A stretch of DNA of 39,521 nt from Patescibacteria group bacterium UBA1400 (lineage in GTDB: Bacteria; Patescibacteriota; Microgenomatia; UBA1400), in the NCBI GenBank assembly GCA_002305125.1, contig DBQG01000044.1:1-39521 (forward strand), in the 5' to 3' direction. The notes below the pieces were generated by a model. The model was not told the DNA's origin. It searched no databases and saw only the letters and a list, made by a program, of their open reading frames with translations. The translations under genes were made by a program, and so were the position numbers. Position 1 is the first letter of the stretch; the number at the start of each line of letters is the position of its first letter. Below are positions 14,045 to 22,342 of this stretch, piece after piece.

Positions 14045-16357
14045 ATGGAAATTAAAAGTATTATTTCTAAAATTGGATCTTCTGAAGAACAAAAGGAGTA
14101 TTTTTTAAGTTTAGAAATTTCTCCTGAGGTAGTAAAAAGTGTTGTTTGGACAGTTAAAAATGGTAAAACATCAGTGGTTAAGGTTGGGTCGGTAGAAGAA
14201 TGGAACGATAATGATGAAAAAAGTTTACTTCAAGCGGTAGATGAATCCATTTCTAGTGCCAGTGAAGGTGTAAATCCTGAGCCAGAAAAAGTTATTTTTG
14301 GTTTACCAGAAAACTGGGTTAAAGGCAATGAAATAAAACTAAGCAAGAAAAAAATTTTAGGTGAAATTTGTTCTAAGCTTCATTTGAAACCAATAGGTTT
14401 TGTGGTTACTTTAGAGGCATTAGTAGCATTTTTAAAAGAAAAAGAAGGGACTCCCTTAAGTGCTATTTTTATTTATTTAGCAGATACTCAAATTATAGTT
14501 AGCTTAGTACAATTAGGAAGAATATTAGGTTGTCAGAATGTCGGCAGAAGTGAAGATTTAGCCGCAGATGTTAGGGAGGGTTTGGCAAGGTTTGGTCAGA
14601 TTGATAACCTTCCTTCTCGTATGATTCTTTTTAATGGTGTGGCAGATTTTGAAGAAGCTAAGCAGCAATTGATTTCTTTTGACTGGCAAGAAGAACTTCC
14701 TTTTTTACACTTTCCTAAGGTAGAAACTTTAGAAGTAGTAACTCCTGTAAAAGCAGTTGCTATTGCCGGGGGGGCAGAAGCAGCCAAATCTATGGGATTA
14801 CCTATAGTAACTACAAATGAAGATAAGAAGAAGGTAAATGACTTAGCCCAAGGGATGTTTAATGAACAGGGTAAGAAGTCAGAAGTTGTTCTAAATAATG
14901 AGCTAGATAAAGAAAAGCATAAGATTGTAGATGCATCTGATTTGGGTTTTGTTAATGATAAAGACATTTTTGAGTTAAAAGAAACAGAGCAAAACTTACA
15001 ACAGACAAGTTCTAATATAGATATAGAGAAAGAAGAAGTATTAGAAAATAATGACTTAAACAGAACAGAAGTAGAAGTTAAAAAACCTTTTGAAACAATT
15101 AAGCTTAATAAATTGAGCATAATTAAAAACAAACTTTCTAAAATATCGTTTTTAAGCAAACTTAGAAAGCTCTCTTTAATTTTTCCTAAATTAAAAAAAT
15201 CAAATATGGTTATCGTTTATTTTTTGATCTTTTTAAGCTTGTTTTTAATTAGTGGTTTTGCTTTTTATTGGTATATTCCTAAAGCTCAAATAGATATTTA
15301 TCTCAAACCAAAAAATTTAGAGAAAGAAATTAAGCTAACCGTTGATACTCAAATAAAGCAAGTAAGTATTGAAAATAATATTATTCCTGGCAGTTTTAAG
15401 GAAATAGAAATACAAGGTAGTAAGGCGAAACAGCCTACGGGTAAAAAGCTAGTAGGAAAACCGGCCAAGGGCAAAATAGTAATTTATAACAAAACCTCTT
15501 TAGCTAAAAATTTTTCTGCAGATACTATTTTAATAGGACCTGATAAGCTAGCTTTTAAATTGGATGAAGATATTCTTATAGCGTCTAAATCTGCTCAAAT
15601 TTCTGATGATGGAGAGCAGGTAACTTATGGAAAGTCAGTAGCTAATGTTACTGCCGTCTCAATTGGTTCAGAATTCAATCTTGCTGCTGACGCTCAGTTA
15701 AGTTTTAAAGAGTATCCATCTAGTTTGTATAGTGCTACAGTTGATGGTGGTTTGACTGGAGGAGAAAGCCAGGAAATAACGGCTGTTTCTAAAGAAGATC
15801 AGGAAATACTGCTTCAGGAGTTAACAGAAGAGTTGAGAATGAAGGCAAAAGAAGAAGTAGGGTCCAAAAGCTCTTCTGAAGAGCGAGTATTAGAGGATAG
15901 TATTACTGTAGAGATATTAGAAAAGGATTTTAGCCACGAGGAGGGAGAAGAAGCAGAAAATTTAAACTTAACCCTCAATGTTAAGTTTATCTTTTTAACT
16001 TTTAAAAATAATGATTTAAACCAACTAATTTTAATGCAAATTGCGGATATTGTTCCACCAAATTTTAGTTTTAACGATAAAAATACTGATATTATAGTTG
16101 GTCAAGTTGATATTGATGAAAATCAGGCCCATCTAAGTACAACCATAAAAGCTCAATTAGTACCGCAAGTTGATAAGGAGGCTTTAAGACAAGATATTAA
16201 AGGTCGTTATCCTGAAGTTATTCAAGAATACTTTGAAACTTTGCCTAATTTTTCTCATGCAGATATTAAAATTAGCCCTAAGCTTCCCACTAAGTTAAAT
16301 ACGTTGCCTAGAATAATAAAAAACATTAATATTGAGATAAAAATTGAGGATAATTAG
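14045..16357 (+). CDS. Actin-like (PilM/FtsA-type) domain fused through one membrane helix to a baseplate-J-like region
   Basis: This 770-residue protein has three parts. Residues 1-245 resemble the actin-like ATPase fold of PilM/FtsA: a YFLSLEIS phosphate-1-like strand, a VIFGLPENW strand, LSAIFIYLADTQIIVSLV and a C-terminal AIAGGAEAA loop. A charged linker (about 246-385) leads to a single transmembrane helix (about 388-412). The outer part (about 413-770) contains KGKIVIYNKTS followed by a segment on SADTILIGPDKLAFKL and a GGLTGGESQEI motif, resembling baseplate-J-like domains on Patescibacteria surface proteins. All domain calls are by eye. A sortase gene follows directly, suggesting a joint role in surface or pilus assembly; this is inference. 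Confidence 0.6.
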   Translation: MEIKSIISKIGSSEEQKEYFLSLEISPEVVKSVVWTVKNGKTSVVKVGSVEEWNDNDEKSLLQAVDESISSASEGVNPEPEKVIFGLPENWVKGNEIKLSKKKILGEICSKLHLKPIGFVVTLEALVAFLKEKEGTPLSAIFIYLADTQIIVSLVQLGRILGCQNVGRSEDLAADVREGLARFGQIDNLPSRMILFNGVADFEEAKQQLISFDWQEELPFLHFPKVETLEVVTPVKAVAIAGGAEAAKSMGLPIVTTNEDKKKVNDLAQGMFNEQGKKSEVVLNNELDKEKHKIVDASDLGFVNDKDIFELKETEQNLQQTSSNIDIEKEEVLENNDLNRTEVEVKKPFETIKLNKLSIIKNKLSKISFLSKLRKLSLIFPKLKKSNMVIVYFLIFLSLFLISGFAFYWYIPKAQIDIYLKPKNLEKEIKLTVDTQIKQVSIENNIIPGSFKEIEIQGSKAKQPTGKKLVGKPAKGKIVIYNKTSLAKNFSADTILIGPDKLAFKLDEDILIASKSAQISDDGEQVTYGKSVANVTAVSIGSEFNLAADAQLSFKEYPSSLYSATVDGGLTGGESQEITAVSKEDQEILLQELTEELRMKAKEEVGSKSSSEERVLEDSITVEILEKDFSHEEGEEAENLNLTLNVKFIFLTFKNNDLNQLILMQIADIVPPNFSFNDKNTDIIVGQVDIDENQAHLSTTIKAQLVPQVDKEALRQDIKGRYPEVIQEYFETLPNFSHADIKISPKLPTKLNTLPRIIKNINIEIKIEDN

Positions 16358-17155
16358 ATGCCTTTATATGTGTATATTAAAAAACCTACTACTGTTAAAG
16401 ATTGTGGGTTTAAAAAAAAGTTAAAACTGCCCGCCTTTATTCCTAAGTTTGTACCTTATGGTTTTTTAATAACAGGCATAGCATTGCTTTTGATTGTTAC
16501 TTTCCCCCTTCTTTCTTATAAATGGCTTCTTTTATCTAAAAATAGCAAGAAGTTAATAGCTCCAATCTCTAATAATAATTTATTTTTAGTACAAAAAGGA
16601 CTAATTAATCCTCTTGGAAACCCCACCGTTTTGTCTGCCAAAGAGGATCAAATGCAGCCTCAAATTATGGAAAATCCTGACTATAACTTAATTGATAATT
16701 GGTTTCCAACAGTTTCTTTACCTAGAGTTAAGCCAAGTAAAATTACCACTTATAATGTATCTATTCCTAAGCTTAAAATAAAAGATGCTGTAATTACTAT
16801 TGGTGGAAGAGAGGTAAAAAGTACTCTTGTTCATTATCCTGGTACTGCTTTGCCCGGTGAATATGGTAATGGTGTTGTTTTTGGTCATTCAGTGCTACCT
16901 CTTTTTTATAACCCTAAAAATTATGAAACAATTTTTTCTACTATTCCTACTCTTGAACCGGGAGATATAATTAAAGTTTTTTTTGACGGTGTTAGTTATC
17001 TTTATCAAGTTGAAGATTATTTTGAAGTAGAACCAGAAGATGTAAGAGTGTTGGAGCAGAGGTTTAATGAACAAACTTTAAGTTTAGTTACTTGTGTTCC
17101 CCCGGGTACTTATAAAAAAAGAGGAATAGTAAAGGCTAGGTTGGTAACTCAATGA
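16358..17155 (+). CDS. Sortase-family transpeptidase
   Basis: Sortases cut sorting signals and join proteins to the envelope or to each other. The 265-residue product has an N-terminal transmembrane helix (about 34-54), a linker, and a catalytic domain (about 127-265) with all three expected residues: H177 in VVFGHS, C246 in LVTCVPPG and R255 in KKRGIVKA. Domain form looks like class D/E or a CPR-specific class. The ATG follows the previous stop directly, and the stop overlaps ruvX as ATGA. No obvious substrate with an LPxTG-like tail is in the window; the baseplate-J-like protein upstream is the natural candidate partner but has no sorting motif that I can see. Confidence 0.87.
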   Translation: MPLYVYIKKPTTVKDCGFKKKLKLPAFIPKFVPYGFLITGIALLLIVTFPLLSYKWLLLSKNSKKLIAPISNNNLFLVQKGLINPLGNPTVLSAKEDQMQPQIMENPDYNLIDNWFPTVSLPRVKPSKITTYNVSIPKLKIKDAVITIGGREVKSTLVHYPGTALPGEYGNGVVFGHSVLPLFYNPKNYETIFSTIPTLEPGDIIKVFFDGVSYLYQVEDYFEVEPEDVRVLEQRFNEQTLSLVTCVPPGTYKKRGIVKARLVTQ

Positions 17156-17553
17156 GAATTTTAGGCCTTGATTTTGGATTAAAAAACATTGGTTTAGCTT
17201 ATACTGAGGGAGAGTTAGTAGAACCTTTAGGCCTTCTTAAATTTACAGGAGAGAAAAAACTTTTTCAACAGCTTGATAGAATTTGTACTCAGAATAAAAT
17301 TGATTTAATTGTTATTGGTTTACCAGATGGAGAGTTAAGAGCTAAAGTTAAAAAATTTGCTAAAAACATAGAACAAAAAATAGGCTTAAGCGTAGATTTT
17401 CAAGATGAAACATTAACTTCAAAAGAGGCGATTAAATTGATGGTTGAATCTGGTAAGCCGCAAAAAAAAAGAAAACAACAAGAGCATATTATTGCAGCTT
17501 GTCTCATATTGCAATCCTATCTTGACCAAAAAAAAATAAACGTGTTAAGATAG
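17152..17553 (+). CDS. ruvX: YqgF/RuvX-type RNase H-fold nuclease
   Basis: YqgF proteins are putative Holliday-junction resolvases and act in 16S pre-rRNA processing. The 133-residue protein has LGLDFGLKNIGLA (D7), IGLPDG near 56-60 and DETLTSKEA (85-93), all family motifs. The C-terminal acidic residue that normally precedes the AA.IL helix (as in KVDSASA of E. coli) is His112 here, in QEHIIAACLIL; some RuvC-like enzymes tolerate His at the fourth site. It overlaps the sortase gene by ATGA. Its 3' end carries the promoter for the zinc-ribbon gene. Confidence 0.85.
   Translation: MRILGLDFGLKNIGLAYTEGELVEPLGLLKFTGEKKLFQQLDRICTQNKIDLIVIGLPDGELRAKVKKFAKNIEQKIGLSVDFQDETLTSKEAIKLMVESGKPQKKRKQQEHIIAACLILQSYLDQKKINVLR
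17522..17551 (+). promoter_or_regulatory. Promoter of the zinc-ribbon/mltG unit
   Basis: TTGACC (17522-17527), an 18-bp spacer and the extended -10 TGtTAAGAT (hexamer 17546-17551). The predicted start near 17558 yields a leader of about 12 nt that begins with the Shine-Dalgarno AAGGAGG (17558-17564), five bases before the ATG. Confidence 0.6.
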
Positions 17554-17569
17554 TTTAAAGGAGGGAAGG

Positions 17570-17770
17570 ATGTTTAAAAATATTATTGCTCCTGTGCAGG
17601 CTTGGTTGCTTGCTAAAGGTCAATGTGTTGGTTGTGGCATGCCTTTGAAAAAAGGTAAAAAGGAAGTAGTTGATAATGATAACGATAGAATAATTTGTCG
17701 CTGTGGAAGAATTTTTATTTATAGTAAGGGTACAGAAAAATACAGAAGAGCTTTGTTTGAAGAAGTTTGA
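17570..17770 (+). CDS. Small zinc-ribbon-like protein of unknown function
   Basis: The 66-residue protein has a CVGCG knuckle (C19, C22) and a CRC pair (C43, C45), consistent with a four-Cys zinc ribbon, and ends in a basic helix (EKYRRALFEE). I do not recognise a named family. It has its own promoter and the best Shine-Dalgarno in the window (AAGGAGG at 17558-17564), which suggests appreciable expression. mltG begins ten bases after its stop. Resemblance to small ribosome- or RNA polymerase-associated zinc ribbons is only general. Confidence 0.7.
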   Translation: MFKNIIAPVQAWLLAKGQCVGCGMPLKKGKKEVVDNDNDRIICRCGRIFIYSKGTEKYRRALFEEV

Positions 17771-17780
17771 TTCAAGCCGT

Positions 17781-18773
17781 ATGTTTAAAAAAATAATTTT
17801 ATTCTTTTTCCTGCTATTTTTTATTCTTTTTCCTTTAGTGTTATTTTTTTGGTGGAATCAAGTTTCAAAGCCCATAAATAAGGATTCGAAACAATCTGTG
17901 ATTATTGTGATTCCTCAAGGTCTTGGAGTGGAAGAAATTGGCAAAGTCTTAAAGAATAAAGGGTTAATAAAAAGTACTTTAGCCTTTAGACTTTTAGTAA
18001 TGAAAGAGAATGTTTCTCAAAGTCTTCAAGCGGGAGATTATAGCTTATCTTTTTCGATGAGTTTATCAGAAATAGTAAAAAATTTAACTCACGGAACTTT
18101 GGATATTTGGGTTACGATTCCTGAGGGATTAAGAAGAGAGGAAATAGCTGTTTTGTTAAAGCAGGCTTTTTTAGAAAAAGAAATAGATTTTTCTCAAGAA
18201 GAATTTATCGAACAAACAGCTAATTTAGAAGGTTTTTTATTTCCTGATACTTACTTAATTCCAAAAACAACATCCATATTGGGTATCATTAAAATTTTAA
18301 CTGCAAACTTTGAGCAAAAATTTGCAAGTTTAAATATTGAGACAGGCTTAACTAGAGAACAAACAATAATATTGGCTTCTTTGGTAGAAAGAGAGGCAAA
18401 GTATGATAAAGATAGAAAATTAGTTGCAGGAATTTTATTAAAAAGACTTAAAAAAGGTTGGCCCTTACAAGTTGATGCTACAATTCAATATGTTCAAGGT
18501 GGTTTAAGATGTTCATCTCAGGCAAAAAGTAGTTGTCAATGGTGGGCCCCTGTAAATATTCAAGATTTAAAGCTCTCCTCTTCATATAATACTTATGAAC
18601 AGCAGGGTTTACCACCTACTTCTATTTGTAATCCAGGTTTTAATTCTTTAGAAGCAGCAGCTAACCCCGTAGATTCTGAATATTGGTTTTATTTATCAGA
18701 TAATTCAGGTAAAACGTATTATGCTGTAACAAACGAAGAGCATAATGAGAACATAAGAAACTATTTAGATTAA
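17781..18773 (+). CDS. mltG: Endolytic murein transglycosylase MltG (YceG-like)
   Basis: MltG cleaves nascent glycan strands and ends peptidoglycan polymerisation. The 330-residue protein starts with a membrane helix (about 5-25), then a LysM-like region (IPQGLGVEEIGKVLKNKGLI, about 52-71) and the YceG catalytic domain: FLFPDTYLIP, LVERE with the presumed catalytic E203, the SSYNTY motif, and GLPPTSICNPG. It ends in the expected EHNENIRNYL. I chose the ATG at 17781, where the membrane anchor starts; the frame is open upstream to 17703 but overlaps the zinc-ribbon gene. It implies a peptidoglycan cell wall. The rpoB promoter follows within 12 bases. Confidence 0.9.
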   Translation: MFKKIILFFFLLFFILFPLVLFFWWNQVSKPINKDSKQSVIIVIPQGLGVEEIGKVLKNKGLIKSTLAFRLLVMKENVSQSLQAGDYSLSFSMSLSEIVKNLTHGTLDIWVTIPEGLRREEIAVLLKQAFLEKEIDFSQEEFIEQTANLEGFLFPDTYLIPKTTSILGIIKILTANFEQKFASLNIETGLTREQTIILASLVEREAKYDKDRKLVAGILLKRLKKGWPLQVDATIQYVQGGLRCSSQAKSSCQWWAPVNIQDLKLSSSYNTYEQQGLPPTSICNPGFNSLEAAANPVDSEYWFYLSDNSGKTYYAVTNEEHNENIRNYLD

Positions 18774-18784
18774 GTTTAAAATCC

Positions 18785-18813
18785 TTGACAATATTTTTTT
18801 ACTGTGGTATAAA
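18785..18813 (+). promoter_or_regulatory. Promoter P1 upstream of rpoB
   Basis: A perfect TTGACA (18785-18790), a 17-bp spacer and the extended -10 TGgTATAAA (hexamer 18808-18813). It is the best -35 in the window. The predicted start is near 18820, about 109 nt before the rpoB start codon, with a terminator-like hairpin in between. Confidence 0.75.
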
Positions 18814-18854
18814 AATAATAAGTTAAAAATTTTTAGTAGCCTTTAAGAGGTTGA

Positions 18855-18880
18855 GGCGTATTTTTGTACGTCGTTTTTTT
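18855..18880 (+). terminator. Terminator-like hairpin in the rpoB leader
   Basis: GGCGTA (18855-18860) pairs with TACGTC (18867-18872), including one G-T pair, around a six-base loop; seven T residues follow at 18874-18880. It lies downstream of the strong P1 promoter and 48 bases before the rpoB start. It may attenuate rpoBC transcription, or end read-through from mltG with a second promoter just after it. Confidence 0.5.
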
Positions 18881-18888
18881 CTTATTAC

Positions 18889-18897
18889 TGATAGAAT
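18889..18897 (+). promoter_or_regulatory. Possible promoter P2 of rpoB (extended -10 only)
   Basis: TGaTAGAAT (hexamer 18892-18897) is identical to the extended -10 of alaS. It lies after the leader hairpin. No good -35 is present at the right spacing. A start near 18904 would bypass the hairpin and leave a leader of about 25 nt carrying the Shine-Dalgarno. Confidence 0.35.
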
Positions 18898-18916
18898 AAG
18901 CTAAATAAAATTAACC

Positions 18917-18931
18917 AGGGGAAAAACATTG
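18917..18931 (+). promoter_or_regulatory. Shine-Dalgarno that fixes the TTG start of rpoB
   Basis: AGGGG (18917-18921) stands seven bases before TTG (18929-18931). No ATG or GTG nearby gives the right N-terminus, so the ribosome-binding site supports initiation at TTG. Confidence 0.6.
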
Positions 18932-21900
18932 ATCAATACACCAACTAATAAAAAAAGAATTCTTCTTGGAAAAGACTATCAAAAATTACCAGAATTAGAT
19001 TTATTAGCAGTACAAAAAGACTCCTATAAGGAGTTTTTAAAATTTGGTATAGGAGAAGTTTTAACTAGCATTTCTCCTGTAGAAGATTTTACAGGTAAAA
19101 ATTGGAGTTTAGAATTTCTTAAGCATAATTTTAGTGAGCCAAAACATAGTTCTCTAGAAGCTATTTCCAAAGGTGCAACCTATGCTATTCCTCTTAAAGT
19201 AAATGCTAAATTATTAAACAAACAAACAGGAGAGATTGTAGAAGAAGAAATTTTTCTGGGAGATATTCCTCAAATGACTTCTGCTGGAACGTTTATTATT
19301 AATGGTATTGAAAGGGCGGTTGTAAATCAATTGGTAAGAAGTCCTGGTATTTTTTATTCTGCTAAAGTAGATATGTCAACGGGAAAACTTCTACACACAG
19401 CTGAATTAAGACCTTTGCGTGGTTCTTGGCTTGAATTCGAAGTTAATAGAAACGATATATTAACCGTTAAAATCGATCGTCATCGTAAATTTACAGTAAC
19501 GACTTTTTTAAGAGCAGCTGGCTTAACTTCTGATGATAGTTTAATAGATGCTTTTAAAGAAGTAGATACTGATCCGGATCATAAATTTATCGAAACAACT
19601 TTAGAAAAAGATTCTTCTAAAACTAGTGAAGAAGCCTTAATAGAAATTTATCAAAAGTTAAGACCTGGAGAACCAGCAGTATTAGAGAATGCTAGACAGA
19701 TGTTTGTTAATATGTTTTTTAATTTAAGACGTTATGATTTAGGAAAAGTTGGACGTTTTAAATTAAATAAAAAATTAGAATTAAATATAAACAATAATCC
19801 AGAGAATCAAGTGTTGACATTGGAAGATTTAGTAGCAGCAGTACGTTATTTGATTAAATTACAAAATGGTGAAGGTAAAGTCGACGATATTGATCATCTA
19901 GCTAATCGAAGAGTTCGTAGAGTTGGGGAGTTAGTTTTAGCTAATGCTTTTCAACCAGGACTTTTACGTTTAGAACGTTCTATAAAAGAAAAAATGAGCT
20001 TAGCCAAAGTTGATACTTTAGTGACACCCTCTAATCTGGTTAACCCACGACCCTTAGTAGCGGTTATAAATGATTTTTTCAAAAGAAATAGACTTTCTAC
20101 CATTCTTGATCAAACCAATCCTTTATCTGAACTTGATAATTTAAGAAGACTTTCAGTTATGGGTAGGGGCGGTGTTACAAGGGAGAGAACATCTTTCTCT
20201 ATGAGAGATATTAATTCTTCTCAATATAGCAGAATTTGTCCTGTTAGATCTCCTGAAGGACCTAATATTGGTTTGGTTACTTATATGGCTTTATATACGC
20301 GTGTTAATGAATACGGTTTTTTAGAGGCTCCTTATCGTAAAGTTGAACAGGTTAAGGTTAATGGAAAAGTGAAGATGAAGGTTACTAATGAAATTGTATA
20401 TATTACCGCTGATGATGAAGAAAAACATTATGTTACTCACGCAGAGGTTAATATTGATAAAGATGGATTTATTATTGATGAATGGGTGCCTGTAAGATAT
20501 GAAGGAGATTTTAAAGAAGCTTCTGTAACTCAGGTTCAACTGATAGATGTAGTGTCTCGGCAGGTAGTGGGAACATCAGCTTCTTTGATTCCTTTTTTAT
20601 CTCATGATGAAGCTAATAGAGCTTTGATGGGAACTCATATGCAATGTCAGGCTGTTCCCTTAGTTAAAACAGAATCACCAATTATTGGAACAGGAATAGA
20701 GGCTTTAGCTCCTCAGGCAATGAATAGAGTAGTTAAGTCTTTAACTTCAGGAAAAGTAATTTATGTTGATGCAGAAAAAATAGTTATAGAATCTAGCAAA
20801 AAAGAAATCGAAGAATTAATGAAAAAAGAGGACCTAGCTGAGTTAATTTCTGTTTCAGGGAAAGAGATTACCTATAACATTCAAAAATTTAGAAGAAGCG
20901 CACAAAGTACTTGTTATTCACAAAAACCCATGGTTTCTCAAGGACAGAAAGTGGATAAAAATACTATCATTGTTGACGGTCCAGCTTGCGACAATGGAGA
21001 GTTATCTCTTGGAAAGAACCTTTTAATTGCTTATGCATCATATGAAGGATTGGGCTATGAAGATGCTATTATCGTTTCTGATAGATTAGTTAAAGAAGAC
21101 ATTTTAACATCAATTCACATTAATGAATATGAAACGGCTGTTATGGATACAAAACTTGGTCCTGAAGAATTAACTCGTGATATTCCAAATGTTAGCGAAG
21201 CAGATTTAGCTAATTTAGCAGATGATGGAATTGTAGTTGTTGGGAGTGAGGTAAAACCTAATGATATTTTAGTAGGTAAAATTGCCCCTAAAGGAGAAAC
21301 AGAACTAACAGCTGAAGAAAGACTGTTAAGGGCTATCTTTGGTGAAAAGGCAAGGGAAGTAAGAGATACATCTTTAAGAATGCCCCACGGTGAACAAGGT
21401 ACAGTAATAGATGTTCAAGTATTAGATAGAAAAGATGGAGATGAGTTAGAACCTGGAGTGCGGCAGATAGTAAAAGTTCAGGTGGCTCAAATGAGAAAAC
21501 TGGTTGTTGGCGATAAAGTTGCTGGAAGACATGGAAATAAAGGAGTTATTTCTAAAATTGTGCCTGCTGCTGATATGCCCTATTTAGAAGATGGAACTCC
21601 GGTTGATATTATCATTTCTCCCCTGTCTGTTTTGGCGAGAATGAATCTTGGTCAACTTTTAGAGGCACATTTGGGTTGGGCGGCACAAAAACAAGGTTAT
21701 AAATTAGCTTTACCTGTTTTTGAAAAGATAGCAGAAGATACAATTGAGAAAGAACTTAAAAAAGCTGGTCTTCCGGTTAGCGGTAAAACAAGACTTTACG
21801 ATGGTCGAAGTGGAGATAAGTTTAAAGAAGATACAGTAGTTGGTATTGGTTATATTTTAAAACTAATTCATATGGTAGAGGATAAAACTCATGCGCGTTC

Positions 21901-22342
21901 AACAGGACCTTATTCCTTAGTAACCCAACAACCCTTAGGGGGTAAGGCTCAAATGGGTGGTCAAAGATTGGGAGAGATGGAAGTTTGGGCATTAGAAGCA
22001 CATAGGGCAGCATATGCTTTGCAAGAAATGTTAACGATTAAATCAGATGATGTTGTGGGTAGGGCCAAAGCTTTTGAAGCTATTGTTAAGGGAACTGATA
22101 TCCCCCAGGCTACTGTACCAGAATCATTTAAGGTTTTAATGAAAGAACTTAATAGTTTGTCATTAAATATTATTCCTGGAGGAATAGTTGAGGATATTGA
22201 AGAAGATGAGAATGAAGATGGAGAGGAAAGAGAAGTTAAAGAAGAGAAAGAATTAGATAAAAAAGATGAGATAAAAGTTAAAGAAAAAGTTGATGCACTA
22301 GAAAAAGATGAAGTAAAAGAAGAAAAGAAAGAGGATGATTAA
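18929..22342 (+). CDS. rpoB: DNA-directed RNA polymerase subunit beta
   Basis: The beta subunit forms half of the polymerase active-site cleft. The 1137-residue protein contains the family landmarks in order: RSPGIFYSAKVD (about 136-147), SMRDINSSQYSRICPVRSPE in the rifampicin-site region (about 424-443), GPNIGL, DGTPVDII, and the C-terminal MGGQRLGEMEVWALEA (about 1009-1024). The sequence around the rifampicin pocket has SSQYS where E. coli has DQNNPLS-like residues. A Lys/Glu/Asp-rich tail of about 50 residues follows the last conserved segment. The start is TTG with a Shine-Dalgarno. rplJ and rplL, often upstream, are absent here. The stop overlaps the rpoC ATG by one base. Confidence 0.96.
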   Translation: MINTPTNKKRILLGKDYQKLPELDLLAVQKDSYKEFLKFGIGEVLTSISPVEDFTGKNWSLEFLKHNFSEPKHSSLEAISKGATYAIPLKVNAKLLNKQTGEIVEEEIFLGDIPQMTSAGTFIINGIERAVVNQLVRSPGIFYSAKVDMSTGKLLHTAELRPLRGSWLEFEVNRNDILTVKIDRHRKFTVTTFLRAAGLTSDDSLIDAFKEVDTDPDHKFIETTLEKDSSKTSEEALIEIYQKLRPGEPAVLENARQMFVNMFFNLRRYDLGKVGRFKLNKKLELNINNNPENQVLTLEDLVAAVRYLIKLQNGEGKVDDIDHLANRRVRRVGELVLANAFQPGLLRLERSIKEKMSLAKVDTLVTPSNLVNPRPLVAVINDFFKRNRLSTILDQTNPLSELDNLRRLSVMGRGGVTRERTSFSMRDINSSQYSRICPVRSPEGPNIGLVTYMALYTRVNEYGFLEAPYRKVEQVKVNGKVKMKVTNEIVYITADDEEKHYVTHAEVNIDKDGFIIDEWVPVRYEGDFKEASVTQVQLIDVVSRQVVGTSASLIPFLSHDEANRALMGTHMQCQAVPLVKTESPIIGTGIEALAPQAMNRVVKSLTSGKVIYVDAEKIVIESSKKEIEELMKKEDLAELISVSGKEITYNIQKFRRSAQSTCYSQKPMVSQGQKVDKNTIIVDGPACDNGELSLGKNLLIAYASYEGLGYEDAIIVSDRLVKEDILTSIHINEYETAVMDTKLGPEELTRDIPNVSEADLANLADDGIVVVGSEVKPNDILVGKIAPKGETELTAEERLLRAIFGEKAREVRDTSLRMPHGEQGTVIDVQVLDRKDGDELEPGVRQIVKVQVAQMRKLVVGDKVAGRHGNKGVISKIVPAADMPYLEDGTPVDIIISPLSVLARMNLGQLLEAHLGWAAQKQGYKLALPVFEKIAEDTIEKELKKAGLPVSGKTRLYDGRSGDKFKEDTVVGIGYILKLIHMVEDKTHARSTGPYSLVTQQPLGGKAQMGGQRLGEMEVWALEAHRAAYALQEMLTIKSDDVVGRAKAFEAIVKGTDIPQATVPESFKVLMKELNSLSLNIIPGGIVEDIEEDENEDGEEREVKEEKELDKKDEIKVKEKVDALEKDEVKEEKKEDD

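Noticed and set aside
14596..15159. 187-codon open frame on the minus strand inside the actin-like fusion gene
   Set aside because: It is antisense to a Lys/Glu-rich linker, is Ser/Leu-rich as expected of such a shadow, and has no promoter or ribosome-binding site.
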